Part shown: one piece after another, positions 1-11,868 of the stretch | Position numbering within the stretch: position 1 is the first letter of the stretch | Layout: each line of letters begins with the position of its first letter | Assembly: GCA_963675135.1 (NCBI GenBank) | Contig: OY776124.1 | Coordinates: 16,924,066-16,988,065, forward strand | DNA from: Galeopsis tetrahit | Lineage: Eukaryota > Streptophyta > Magnoliopsida > Lamiales > Lamiaceae | Direction: 5' to 3' | Length of the DNA: 64,000 bases | Program-made: the position numbers and the translations under genes | The notes under the pieces: generated by a model | What the model was told of the DNA's origin: nothing | What the model saw: only the letters and a program-made list of their open reading frames with translations | The model's database searches: none

Positions 1-2208
1 GCAAAACATAAACAACCAAAGATTTTGAAGATAGAATAATCAAGTGGTTTGCCATACAACATTTCAAAGGGGGTTTTCTGTTTAAGGACAGAAGAAGGTA
101 CCCTATTAATTATAAAAGCAGCAGTTTTAATGCATTCACTCCAGAATTTTAATGGTATGGAAGATTGAAAAAGGAGAGCTCTAGCAACTTGTAGTAAGTG
201 TTGATGTTTTCTCTCAACAATGCCATTCTGTTGTGGTGTTTCAACACAAGAAGTTTGATGTATTATACACAAAGTATGGTAAAAATCAGACAAAAAGAAT
301 TCAGTGCCATTATCACTTCTTAATATTTTTATTTTAACACCAAATTGAGTGAGAACCATGTTGTAGAAATTTGCAAGGAGAATGTAACATCACTTTTTGC
401 TTTTAAGAGGTAAATCCAAGTGCATCTACTATAATCATCAACAATAGTAAGGAAGAATCTATGGCCAGTAATAGAAGTTTCAGAAAAAGGTCCCCAAACA
501 TCACAATGGATCAAATGAAAGATGCTAGGGGAAACAGAAGTGCTTAAAGGAAAAGGTTTTCTCTTTTGTTTAGCCAAAGGACATACAAAGCAATTGTTGT
601 GCATGCTAGTAGCTTTTACATTTAGAATGGGAATTTGTAACAAACACTTGCTAGATACATGTCCTAACCTCTTATGCTACAGATCAAAGTTACAAGAATC
701 AGTATTGAGAGTACTACAAGAAACATAGTTGCTAGAGGGGTGAGCAGTTCTTAAAAGATATATGCCCCTAATTTGCTCAGCAGAACCAATCACCATCTTG
801 GATGAATTGTCCTGTAATACACAGTGAGAGGAAAAGAAGCTAACAGTGCAGTTGGAATATCTAGTTAAGTGACTAATAGACAGCAGATTAAAGGTGAAAT
901 CAGGAACATACAACACATTATACAAGGTGAGATGTTCATTTATGGTAATATTACCTATATGTGTAGCTGTAGAGATAACATTATTAGGTAAAGATATCTT
1001 AATGTTAGCTGCAGAGGGTGGAGTGGTGAACAAAGACATATCAAAGATCATGTGATCAGTAGCACCATTATCTAAGATCCAAGTAGAAATTATGACAATG
1101 TTAAAACATGAGCTAGATGCAGAATATGGAAATGTAGGGGACATACCTCGATAATTGGAGGTTGGTACTTCTTCAGTATGAGCAATGGAAGCACCTGCTA
1201 CAGGATGGTGTATGTCCTTTTTATTGAGGTTCTGCATCTTAGAGAAGCTCAAAAATTTGTCAAAAAGGTCTTGAGTGCAAAGAGGGTTGGAGTCCATTTG
1301 ATGGTCCTTCTGAGAATTGGATCTAATAGAAGTATTGGAAGCTTTATTGGACTCCTTATTTGGAGGACCTCTAGGACCTCTCCATCCAGTGGGAAAACCA
1401 ATGATTTGAAAGCACCTATCAATAGTGTGCCCAATGCCATCACAGTGGATAACATAGGAGTAGAATCAGTTTGAATAGGATCAGAAACAGTGTTTAGAGT
1501 TCTTTGGGATTCTTCTTGAAGTAATAAATCATAAACTTTGGACAAGGCAGGAAAAGGAGATTGGAGTAAGAATTGGCTCCTAATGGTGTTATAAGAATCA
1601 TGAAGGCCTACCAAAATCTTCATCACAGCATCCTGTTGTTGGGTTTTGGTCATTAGTTTAGGGAGATCACAAGTGCACCCATCCATAGCACCACAAGAAC
1701 ATTTAAGAACAGGTCTAAAACTTAAGTATTCATCCCACAGAGCCTTAAATTGGTTATAATAACAGACAAGAGACTGAGAGCCCTGAGAAATCGTACTTAA
1801 GGATTTTTCTAAATGGCAAACCCTAGTTCCATCAGAGAGAGCATAATGAATGACTAATTCATCCCATACGTCTTTAGCAAGAGAGAAATACTCTAAGGTT
1901 TTCTTAATATCAGGAGAGATATAATTGAGAATCCATACCAAAACCAAGTCATTGGCCCTAACCCAGGCGGCATGTGTGGACGGGTCCTCTTCCTCCGATG
2001 GAATTGTGAGAGATCCGTCAATCAATCGTGCCTTGTTCTTCACACTGAGGCTCCTCTTGAGGGCATGGCTCCAAGAAACGTAATTGGTGTCGTTGAGGGG
2101 CTCAAGGACGATGGACACCGCCGGATTGTCATTCTGGTGGAGGGCCAGTGGAGAAAAGGGGTTCTTGGCCGGATCAAGGGAATCGGGGTCGGTGACGGTG
2201 GGCGCCAT
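1..2208 (-). pseudogene. Ty1/copia gag-protease-integrase, decayed, runs off the left edge
   Basis: This is the 5' half of a copia polyprotein split over several frames. Gag (about 2208-1450) probably starts at MAPTVTDPDS and has the copia gag pattern NDTNYVSWSHALKRSL, a run of conserved helices ending LLLQEESQR, then a shift near 1450-1470. Beyond the shift, a knuckle-like CDGIGHTIDRC is readable in another frame. The next frame (1297-677) carries the aspartic protease motif TWILDNGATDH (DNGA instead of the usual DSGA) and the pre-integrase region. Frame 643-329 has the integrase zinc-binding end (HNNCFVCPLAKQKRKPF) and the first two catalytic acidic blocks (HCDVWGPF, IVDDYSR). The last 328 bases, in a further frame, read ETPQQNGIVERKHQ, the third catalytic region. 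RT and RNase H would lie left of base 1. The shifts make it non-functional. Copia assignment is firm because integrase precedes RT. Confidence 0.9.
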
Positions 2209-2377
2209 GGCTGTAGTGATGAGCAGCAAACGGAACAAAAGCGACGCCGGTCAGAGAAGTGGTAGAGGCGATTCGAAGAACCCTTCAATTGAACAGAGGA
2301 AAGTGGAAAATCGATGTGGGAATCGAAGGGTGCAAAGCACAGGCAACATGATCGAGTGGTATGTCAATTTCCATAAG

Positions 2378-2389
2378 AAACTGATACCA
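2378..2389 (-). other. Primer-binding site of the left copia element
   Basis: On the minus strand TGGTATCAG, followed by three mismatching bases, lies 3 bp inside the LTR. It matches the first nine bases of the usual initiator-tRNA-Met site TGGTATCAGAGC. Confidence 0.6.
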
Positions 2390-2392
2390 TAT

Positions 2393-2613
2393 TGAATCAA
2401 AGAACCAAGAAAATGTTCTTGAAGAAATCTGGAGAGTTTTACAAATCAATGATGAAAAACTAATGAAATGAATTGAAAAGGGAATACCTCTTCAAATACT
2501 AATTACAATAACTGCACAAATAAAACCTAACTAACTAACTAACCCTTTTAGGGTAAGTTAAAACTAATCAAGGAGTGTATGTAAAAGGGAGTGTATTAAT
2601 CAGCCTTTATACA
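2393..2613 (-). repeat. 5' LTR of the left copia element (221 bp)
   Basis: The segment begins TG (2393), ends ACA (2613) and abuts the primer-binding site, so it is the 5' LTR of the minus-strand element at 1-2208. To its right the sequence becomes the PMEI upstream region (TCAACCAAAATATTCATAAA) that also occurs uninterrupted at 19562 and 27167, which fixes the outer boundary to within a few bases. The partner LTR is outside the window, so the TSD (expected ATATC, 2614-2618) cannot be checked. Confidence 0.6.
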
Positions 2614-2837
2614 ATATCAACCAAAATATTCATAAAATCCCATGCAAATCTATTAATTTTATAATTATGTCAATTATCTATATATTCAATCAACCCATAT
2701 ATATATATATATACGCAAATCTATTTCATAATTATATCAATTTCCATATATGCTTCTCTTCACCGCCTATATAAACAACGTACCCCGAACATAATTTATT
2801 CACGAAAACAAAAGCAAAAAACCCTAAGAAAAAGAAA
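2614..2837 (+). promoter_or_regulatory. Promoter and leader of PMEI copy 1
   Basis: The upstream region is shared with the other two PMEI copies. It contains two diverged repeats of an AAATCTATTTTATAATTAT-like block and a TATA box, TATATAAAC at 2768-2776, about 62 bp before the ATG. The copia LTR truncates it about 220 bp upstream of the ATG. Confidence 0.7.
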
Positions 2838-3251
2838 ATGGCATCCATCCTTTTCCTTTTGGCCTCTCTCTCATTGGCTTTCTTGTGCATCTGCCAAGCT
2901 GATTTGGTATCTGATGTTTGCTCTGAAGCAGACAATCGCCGTTTGTGCACCCACACCCTAAGATCAGACCCACGATCTCGTGGAGCTGATCTTCTAGGCC
3001 TAGGTCAAATCATAATTGAAAAATCAGAAGCTGCAACCAATTACACTTTATCAAGGTAGTTAAGTCATTTAGCAATGTCAAAACTAAAAATATAGTGGAT
3101 ACATGTGTTGAAACAAGCAACGACGCCATTGATGGCCTAAAAGAATGCTCACAATATTTCAAAGGAGCAAGGAACAAAAGTGATTTTGATATTCAGGATG
3201 AAGTGATAGCGGCGATGACTGATGTTGGAACATGTTCCAACATCAGTCATC
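2838..3251 (+). pseudogene. Pectin methylesterase inhibitor-like, copy 1 (broken)
   Basis: The start MASILFLLASLSLAFLCICQA is a signal peptide nearly identical to the intact copy at 41278. The mature part keeps VSDVCS and RLCTHTL (first conserved Cys pair). Near 3040 the stretch after EAATN is 2 bp longer than in the other copies, so the frame shifts and stops at 3057-3059. The homologous reading resumes one frame over with VDTCVETSNDAIDGLKECSQYFKGARNKSD, then diverges. The gene ends at the codons for VGTC, where its sequence is joined to its own inverted copy (3214-3251). The C-terminal helix is missing. Without it and with the shift, no PMEI four-helix bundle can form. Confidence 0.9.
3214..3251. 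repeat. Perfect 38-bp palindrome at the PMEI copy 1 breakpoint
   Basis: Bases 3214-3232 (last PMEI codons) are followed by their exact reverse complement at 3233-3251, centred on AACATGTT. The intact gene continues differently after GGAACATG, so the second arm is not gene sequence. It looks like a fold-back end-joining scar. Confidence 0.9.
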
Positions 3252-3261
3252 ACACGAAACG

Positions 3262-3398
3262 AAAAGTAATGGTATATGGGTAAATAAGAGTATATTTTAA
3301 GGGTGGGGTTATGAAGATATTTCCTTTTATGGAGTGTGCAAATTGGTATGAGACATCCATTTATAGAAAGTGTGCAAATTCCTGTGGGACGGAGGGAG
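3262..3398. mobile_element. Right half of a Stowaway-like MITE
   Basis: The segment ends GGGACGGAGGGAG followed by TA. It aligns along its length with the right half of the complete element at 19181-19451 (AAAGTAATG, GGGTGGAGTT-like, TTTCCTTTTAT, GTGTGCAAA). The left half is absent. Confidence 0.7.
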
Positions 3399-3498
3399 TA
3401 CATTTTTTTTTAGAAGAAATGACACATATATAGTAGTGAATTGCAAAATATTGAGGGGGGGCATGGCCACCCCCACACTAGGCGTACGTCCGCCCCTG
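3399..3498. mobile_element. Right-end remnant of a hAT-type element
   Basis: The sequence GAGGGGGGGCATGGCC followed by CGTCCGCCCCTG matches the right end of the delimited element at 41908-42637. It is followed by TATGGATCAAG, also found without an insertion at 23092. The left end is gone. Confidence 0.65.
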
Positions 3499-4160
3499 TA
3501 TGGATCAAGATTATTTTATATTACTACGTGCAATAATATATGTTACTATATGTTATAATGTGAGTTACTTAATCAATAAAAATTCTAGAAAAAAATACTA
3601 CAAAAAAGAATCGGTATTACTATATAAAAAATGTATATGTTACTACGTACTACAGTTTAAATTACTACATTGAATATGCGTTTGTTACTATATGTAACTT
3701 TATCAAATGATTTGCATTACAACATGGTTATTGTGTTTATTGCATGCGATAATATATGTTACTACGTATTATAATGTGAGTTACTACATTAACAAAAACA
3801 CTAGAAAAAAACGTTTTACTAAATAAAAGAATTTGTATTATTATATAAAATAGTTTGTGTTATTACTACATAAAATAATGTGTGTTACTACATATTACAA
3901 TTTGAATTACTACATTTAATATCCCGTGTTCGGCAATAAAATAAAAGATAAAAAAATCACAGAAACTGGTAGAATAAACGGGTTAAAATTTTTGGTTAAA
4001 ATTAGAATACAAGCGGGTCAGTTGACAAATAAATTAATAATTAACCCAAATGAATTAATGGTGGTCCAATAATATATATTTTCAGTCCATTGACTTAATA
4101 AGTAAATATTTTTAGCCCAATTGACTTAATTGGTTAATATTGCATGTATGCAATATTGCA
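3499..4160. repeat. Dispersed repeat, near-identical to 23100-23775
   Basis: This is about 660 bp of AT-rich sequence with recurring GTTACTACATATTACAAT-type words, then GTTCGGCAATAAAATAAAAG and ending GCAATATTGCATATAAG. It recurs in direct orientation at 23100-23775 and, for its first ~460 bp, inverted at 21875-22480. No coding potential is visible. Confidence 0.85.
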
Positions 4161-4630
4161 TATAAGTTTTTGTAAAATTTTTTTACAGGATGACTTTCAT
4201 TATTTATCTATAGAAGAATTTAACTTAGATGCTTGAGTATTTTTATTCTTTTTTTCACATAAAAAATATATTATCCGTTATTTTTTCATCACGAAAGAAA
4301 CAAATAAAAATTAAACAATTAAAAAACTGCATTAAATTTTACATTATAACTCTTAATCAACCGTTAATTATATGATTCCTATTTATCTTTGATCTCGAAA
4401 ATAAATTTTATAAATACATTAGTTAATAATTGAAGGATTAATTTCAAATTAAAAGCAAATTACTAATTAAATATTTAAAGAATAATTAAAGTGTGTGATC
4501 AGATTTGGAAGAAATCTAGAAAATTGAATTAGACAATTAAATAATGAAATGTACTGCAAATGAATTTAGCTATTCAGATGAAATGGATTGGGCCTTGGTT
4601 ACTAATTTGTAGGGGGCCAACAAACAAAAT
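4161..4630. mobile_element. Left portion of a hAT-type element split by an LTR retrotransposon
   Basis: Patches match the interior of the element at 41908-42637 in the same order (GAGTATTT, AACCGTTAATTATATGATTC, ACATTAGTTAATAATTGAAGG, GGGGGCCAAC). It stops at the LTR at 4631 and the missing right end reappears at 17243-17349, beyond the other LTR. The exact left terminus is unclear. Confidence 0.6.
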
Positions 4631-4995
4631 TGTTGGATTTAATTAATCAGAAATAAGAATTAGAATTATCAACCTGTAATTCTCAATACAACAGAAGATT
4701 GTAGAACCCGGTTGAATTCCACGTACGTATTGCGATTCTCGTAGTCAGAATACGATCACATGAATTGATTCACGAATCGTTTTTTGTATCCACAATCTAA
4801 GTGCCTAAGTGTGAAATGTTCTATGGCACAGAATAGATTCTCTATTTCTGTCTCTTTTCTCTCTGCGTTAGAAGATATGAAAATCCCGCTGAATTTTCTT
4901 TTCTTATCAGGAGGTTATCTTATTATCTTTTATATGTGGATAAATATATGTGGATAAATATATATTTTAATAAATAAAATCATTATTTATTTACA
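4631..4995 (-). repeat. 3' LTR of the gag-only element
   Basis: The LTR begins TGTTGGATTT, ends TTTACA, and aligns end to end with 16856-17242. The adjacent TCTCCC at 4996-5001 is the complement of a short polypurine tract (GGGAGA). Confidence 0.85.
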
Positions 4996-5098
4996 TCTCC
5001 CAATCACATATGAAGTTTGAACCTTAAGCTCATTTACTTCACATATGTGTACCATCACATAACACATTTTCATACAGGCAAATAAATTGTATGCCCCT

Positions 5099-6260
5099 CA
5101 CTACAGAAAATCACACATTTTGTGACGAATTTTTTTGTGACGACATAAAAATCGTCACAATTTGTTACTTAAACGCGACGAATTTCAATTTTTGTCATTG
5201 AAGTACTAGGAAATAGTGACAAATTTAAATTCGTCACTAATTATAAATAATTTCGTCACAATTTTTTATATTTAGTGACGTTGTTAATAACTATGTCACA
5301 ATAATACTATGTGACGATTTTAAAAATAAATGATGACAAAATTAGACGTCATGAAAATATTTTTTCTTTATGATGCTAAACTTTCGTCACAATAACAATT
5401 AGTGACGATTTTAATAATAATTGATGACGATATTCGACGTCATAAAAGATATATTTTCATGACGATACTATATCTCGTCATTAATTATTCGAAGTTTTTA
5501 GTGACAAAATGTTTTCGTCACAATAATAATTGGTGACGATTTTAATAATAATTGATGACGTTTTTCAACGTCATGAAAAATACATTTTCATGATGATATT
5601 ATTTTTCATCATTAATTATTCAAAATATTTAGTGACAAAATACTTTCGTCACAAAAAAAATTGGTGACGATTTTAATAATAATTGATGACGATATTCGAC
5701 GTCATAAAAAAAATATTTTTATGACAATATTATTTTTCGTCATTAATTATCTGAGATATTTAGTGACAAAATATTTTCATCACACTAGTAATTGATGACG
5801 ATTTTCATAATAATTGATGACGTTTTCCGACGTCATGAAAAATACATTTTCATGATGATATTATTTTTCATCATTAATTATTCAAAATATTTAGTGACAA
5901 AATATTTTCGTCACACTAAAAATTGGTGACAATTTTCATAATAATTGATGACGATATTCGACGTCATAAAAAATATATTTTCATGACAATACTATTTTTC
6001 GTCATTAATTATTCGAGATATTTAGTGACAAAATATTTTTGTCACACTAATAATTGGTGACAATTTTCATAATAATTGATGACGACATTCAACGTCATAA
6101 AAAAATATATTTTCATGACAATACTATTTTTCATCATTAATTATTCAGGATATTTAGTGATAAAATATTTTCGTCACATTAATAATTGGTGACAATTTTC
6201 ATAATAATTGATGACGACATTCAACGTTATAAAAGATATATTTTCATGACGATACTATAA
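5099..6260 (+). mobile_element. One end of a CACTA-type element with subterminal tandem repeats
   Basis: The sequence starts CACTACAGAAAATCACAC, the CACTA terminal pattern, inside the gag-only retrotransposon. It is followed by about 1.1 kb of diverged repeats of roughly 118 bp. Each contains GTGACGATTTT, ATTGATGACG, CGACGTCATAAAA and a TTTAGTGACAAAATATTTTCGTCAC word. Arrays of this kind are the transposase-binding subterminal regions of En/Spm-type elements. I could not find the matching opposite end (expected CTGTAGTG), so the right limit is unknown; 6261-10330 may belong to its body. Confidence 0.7.
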
Positions 6261-9200
6261 TATTAGTTCATATGTTCTTTTCCAATCTCACCCTCAATTG
6301 CCTAAAACTTTAAAACACATCTTTTTGTCTACAATAATAAACAAACTAACAAAATCGTGAAAATAAATTTAATAGCAATTAGCATGGACATAGTATCACC
6401 CATGGTTCGTCACTCATGTACCATATAGAAAAAAATTAAATAAAAAAAATCATAAAAATAAATTTACAGAAGTCATCATTAACATGGACACAATATTACT
6501 ATCACCCAATGTTTGTCACATAGAGTATCATCTAAAGTAATCGAAGACAGTATATTAATATCTATACGAGGAAAATTAGGAAAGAAAATTATCTATTACA
6601 TCTAAATTGTTGCAAACATGATGTCATATAAAAGTAGTAGTAAAAAAAATTAAAAAGTGAATGTTCAAATTGTACGACAGAAGAACATCCAACATAAAGA
6701 TACACAAATATATGAAAGTGAATTTCCAAACTTTACGATTAAACCGTTTCATCAGAGTTATGAGCAGTATATAAAGATACTACTCTTAAACAAAAATATT
6801 TCTAGGCGTGTATTGCAAACCTTTGTCAGTAGAAAATAATTGATTGGTGGCAAATGAGCATTTGCTGCAAATAATCATAGCTTTGGCAGAGCCCAGCAAG
6901 ACTTGCCCTGCCAAAGCCTGCATTTTCCAATGCCAGAAGTATCTGTAGTAGATTAATTAACATTTAACACCACTTTATCTATCTTGTTGCAAGGTTGCAA
7001 GCTATCTTAATATAGTTCTCACATAGGAGGTATTAGCTAACATTGATTGAGGTTCATCAGCATTTTTCGGTTTACCCTTCTCATGGTGTAATAATCATCA
7101 CTTTTATTTATTTCAATTTTTTAAAAAGATAATAAATTACTTCCTCTGTCCACCAAAAGTGTGCTCACTTTTTTTTATACATGCTTTTAAAAAAATCATA
7201 GTTTATTTATAAAGAATATATTTGGGATAACGAGTAAAAAATATATTTGGTAGATACTCAAACTTGTTATTAAAGTAAAAGAATTATTCAAAATTGAACT
7301 ATTTAAATAGAACAAACATATTTTTTGTGGATCTAAAAAAAAGAAGTGAGCACACTTTTGGTGGATGGAGTATAATATATCCATGATACAAGAGATCATA
7401 CAAGAGTTTTCAATAACAAAAAAAAAAATAGAATGGCACCAAATCTTCATTCAAAATAAATTTATTCACCATATATATACACAATATATTGGATAGTGTA
7501 GTGAATGCAAGAACCAAAACTTGAAACAATCCAGTCAGTTTAGTTATTTAAAATATATCTGCCAAGTAGCAGAACTTGGCAAAATAACTCTGTGTACTTC
7601 AATTTCGAAAGGAAATAAGTTTAAGGGGTCAAAAATCTCAGGTTGCACAGGGATTACCTTGAGAACTAAAATCCAGAAATGAAGTAATTAACAGAAAATC
7701 AAGAAAAAGTAGGCAAATAACCAAGCTGATCAATTTAATAAGTCTTTACCTGATTTGATGACCATTTATTGTAAATGTAATGAATCAAGAATGTACAACA
7801 GACTGGATGGACAAAGAAGGCGAATAATAACATAAAATCAAGCATGTTGACTCAGCACAAAGCCACAAAAGGAGAGAAAAGTGTAGAGAAACTCAACACT
7901 AATGCGATGAAGAAGATAGTAAAATCAAGCATATGATAATAAGATAACTAGAAAAAAAGATTATATACTATCCAGGGGCTGTTTTTGAAAAAGAAAAAAA
8001 TGATTGAAATGATTGACTTCATAGAGTCAAGTAGGTTATTCTCTTACACCAAAGCATAATTATATACAAAGAGTGTATGTATCAATGATTCAACAACGAG
8101 AACGTTGTTTCTACAAAAGTTCATGCTTAACTTTGACTAAGAAAACTGTGCCTTTATGTAATCAAATGAGCTTTGGAATGTGAAAGCCAGATTTCAAGTC
8201 AGTAGTTGCACAATTGTCAATTAGCAACACGTCTTTGGTGGCAAATCAGTAAACTTGTCCAAGGTTTTCAGAAATAGAAGAATAAACTAACTATATGAGC
8301 AAGTACCTGGAACTCTAGAAAAATAGAGAAAATCGAAGACTCTGTGGCTATAGAGGAACGTATTTCGAGCTTCAACGATTTTATCCGATATGAATCTGAA
8401 GAGCTAATGAAGAAATCTTCATAACATAGAGAAAATAAAGATGGCAATGCTTTGGCCGATACACGAATGTTGCGGAGGACCTGCATATAGAAACATTGTG
8501 CAAAGGTCAATTAAAGAAAATTGTCCAATAGGTGCAATTAGGTTGTAATGCGCATGAATATATCCTCAATATTTGGAAAGTGAAGTTAACCTACACCTTA
8601 AGAAAGTCGTTACCACTACCACACATATGATTTGAGGCTGCTATTGAAGTTGTCAATAGAGAGAAAGACTAATCTAAATTATGAAAGTTATATGCTAAGA
8701 TGTCTGGGATCCACAAAATGTTAAAACTACCAACATAATATCATGGGATCACTAATTACCAGAAAGACAAGCATTAACTAGTATCATGGGAGCACTAACT
8801 AGAAATTGGGATTTGGCAGAGAAACTTAATAGGTTCAGTGCCTAACCTCAAGCTTATCTGTATTGAACTTATGAACATGGGTTTTAGACTAGGAGTCTCA
8901 CTTTAGTTTCTATCTAAATGTATCATACTAATTGAAGGGATCTATCTTGAAATCATATCATCAAAGTTGAACAATGCCTTCTTTTTTCCTCATTGGAGTC
9001 ACTGAGGGGTCTAACCAGAAAATACTTGTGTACAAACTGGAAAATTATTCTTGCACAAAATCTACAGGATAATTACTCTTCTATTATGTTAAGAGTAAGA
9101 GCAATGGAATCATCTATGGAAGTATTCAATAAATATAGATAATGCCTCTTCTGTTTTTGAAACTGTTTCTAATTTAGTTAACTAAGTGATGCAGATCAGG

Positions 9201-9960
9201 ATAAGCAACTCCGCCTTTTTTGTAGTTCTCTCTTTGCCATATTTATGAAAGTCATGAGTCTATATGAATTACTTAAGTTACAGGTTAGTAGTTATAAGAG
9301 TTAAATTATGGATTAAATCTTGAACTTTCTTAATCCCTTGCATGATGGACACCGTTGATCATTATTCAATAATGGAAAACTCATTATTTACTGCACATGT
9401 TTTAGTCCTATACAAACAAAATTATGATAAGGGAAATCAATATTTACTGCAATGTTTCAATTTCTCTGCCAGGCAGGCTAAACCTATTTGCAAAAATTCT
9501 CATAAATCAGTTAATGTATAAATGGAAAATGATCTAATTTAAGTTCAAAATAATTTATTTTCTACACACCAACATCATAACTATGTAATACAAATATAGT
9601 TCACAACAAAAAGCACGTAAAAAATTAGTTCCCCCAAAACTAATTGCATATCCATATCTAAGTTTCTACGCTGCAACACGACTCCATTTTTTCATATAGT
9701 GGAAAAGGGAGTATAAGATGGACTACATATGCGAAGCAAACATGGGAAACTATAACAAGGTTGTTTCTGGGATGGATAAATGGTTTCCAACTTTCCATCA
9801 TGCTAGAGATTAAGCAAGTTCAGAACGACACAACAGATTCAACAAATTAAGATTTAGAACGGCAGAGAAGATTCAACAAGGATTTAGAACGACACAATCT
9901 CTTATATAATTCAGCAATTACGTATCTAAATTAGCATTCTCAGAACGACACAAAATCAAG
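6261..9960. other. Non-coding AT-rich stretch
   Basis: I see no convincing gene. The short ORFs at 6657-6839 and 8268-8510 have no recognisable domain. A short hairpin with arms GCTTTGGCAG / CTGCCAAAGC lies at about 6889-6926. Given its position this is probably transposon body. Confidence 0.5.
7140..7370. mobile_element. Stowaway-like MITE (231 bp)
   Basis: The inverted ends CTTCCTCTGTCCACCAAAAG and CTTTTGGTGGATGGAG are flanked by TA on both sides, as in Tc1/mariner-derived Stowaway elements. Confidence 0.85.
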
Positions 9961-9970
9961 TAATTCAATA

Positions 9971-10069
9971 AGACGTGTGATATCATAACAGAGAAAGAAT
10001 AAGAGACGTGTGATATCATAACAGAGAAAGAATAAGAGACGTGTGATATCATAACAGAGAAATAATAAG
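9971..10069. repeat. 33-bp tandem repeat, three copies
   Basis: AGACGTGTGATATCATAACA plus 13 bases starts at 9971, 10004 and 10037. The third copy differs by one base. The downstream 10080-10330 reads like a plant 5' leader (GGATTAGGGATTTAGG-type sequence, CTCGCGCC) but has no ORF. Confidence 0.9.
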
Positions 10070-10742
10070 AAATTGCTTACACAGATATGTGGAAGCGCGA
10101 TTCTTCAAGAACGCTGATTCAAACAGTTCCGATTCATCAGGGCACAACTTGGGATTTGAGATTTAGGATCGTATTTTGAGTAAGATTTGGGATTAAGGAT
10201 GAGCATGAGATTTATGATCGGTTTTAGCGAGTGATTTGGGATTGGGGATTAGGGATTTAGGTTTCCCTCCTTACATTCGCGGTCTTTCTCAAATCATTTT
10301 CTACTAGCGTTTTCTCGCGCCAATTTTTTCCTTTAAAAAATAAAAATGAAATTATTTACTTATATTTTTTTAAATATAAAAGTATATATAATTTTTTTTT
10401 AGAATATTTTGTATTTTTAATGTAATATTATTATTATACTTTTAATACAGTTAATATTGTATACTAACTTTATTAAAATTAAAGTAATATTTTCTCACAG
10501 AATGTAATATTTTAATTAAAGTATTATTTATTAGATCGAACATTGAAGAAATTATTATTTAGGAAATTAATCAGTTAGTGATATACACCCGAACAAATAT
10601 TTAATATAAACTAAAAATATTAAAACATTGATATTTGCCTAATTACTTGATTTCAATTTACGGAAAACAGGGCTATCCAATCAAAATTGATTAATTTTTT
10701 TAATGTGATTTTACCGTAATACCCTCGTTAAAGAAAATACTA

Positions 10743-11026
10743 CTCTCTCCGTCCCATAATAATTTTTATAGGTAGATGGACATGTATATTAAAAAAGTGC
10801 AATAATTAGTGGAGTTTTGAGAGATAATTTTGTAAAACTTTATGTATAAAGTAAATAAATTAGTTGACTTTTGTGTATGCATGGAGAAAAAATAATGGTA
10901 TTTGTGTAAAAATTGAGAATATTGTGAGGGTGGAGTTTATAAAAGAATTTTCATTTTAAGGGTGTGAAAGTTATTGTGTGACATCCTAAAAAGGAAAGTG
11001 TGAAAGTTATTGTGGGACAGATGGAG
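10743..11026. mobile_element. Stowaway-like MITE (284 bp)
   Basis: The ends CTCTCTCCGTCCCATAATAA and TTATTGTGGGACAGATGGAG are inverted repeats flanked by TA. Confidence 0.88.
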
Positions 11027-11650
11027 TATAATTTTCAGTTAGGGGTATTTTCGACCTTTTACAAAATTTTGGATATCCAACATTTGGATGTGTAGTGTCA
11101 CCCTTCAATTTAATTATTACAAACAAAATTTGTATATGATGTGTAAGGTCAAACACCACACGAGTATTAATACCAAGGACTGGTTGTAGACATACTTGCT
11201 ACATGATTGCATGATAGTTGGGCCGCAACAAATTTTGGGATTTGCTCTTTCGATTTGTTTCCATCAGTTTTTCAAAACAAGAACAATGTAATAGGAAAAT
11301 AATAGCAAAAATAGATGATGTGTTGTTATATATCTCGAATGACCGATGTTATTGCCCATATTTCAATGAACTAACACTTAGTCGGTGAATCTACACTGAC
11401 ATACTTCGTTGTGTTGATAAATACTGTAACTTGGATCACTTAAAACCATATTATAGTGAAACTAATCAGTGAACCAACACTTAATTAGTGAATCGGCACT
11501 AATGTACTTCATTTTGTTGGTCTTATATCAACGTAAAGTAATCTAAATCACTGTAAATCATATTAAAGTGAAATCGATTAATGAACCTACAATCAATCGG
11601 TGAACCGACACTAACGTACCTTGCGTGGTAACGTCAGATTTAATATACTA

Positions 11651-11866
11651 CTACCTTCGTCCCTGAAAAGTTTTCATAGTCACTCTCACGATGTACACGT
11701 ATTTATCCTTCATGCAATATCTTTTGGGGTCCACCATACACTAAATCAAACTACTTTATTTACTCTATATATAAAAGTTTACAAAATTACATTCAAGATT
11801 CTAATTATTATACTTTTTCAATAAACTTCGTTACATCAAGTGAAAGCTTTTCAGGGACGGAGGGAG
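11651..11866. mobile_element. Stowaway-like MITE (216 bp)
   Basis: The ends CTACCTTCGTCCCTGAAAAG and CTTTTCAGGGACGGAGGGAG are inverted repeats flanked by TA. Confidence 0.88.
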
Positions 11867-11868
11867 TA

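Noticed and set aside
522..728. Plus-strand 68-codon frame in the left copia element
   Set aside because: It is antisense to integrase and pre-integrase motifs read on the minus strand.
6885..6930. Hairpin GCTTTGGCAG...CTGCCAAAGC as a microRNA precursor
   Set aside because: The perfect stem is only 10 bp with an 18-base loop, too short for a plant miRNA precursor.
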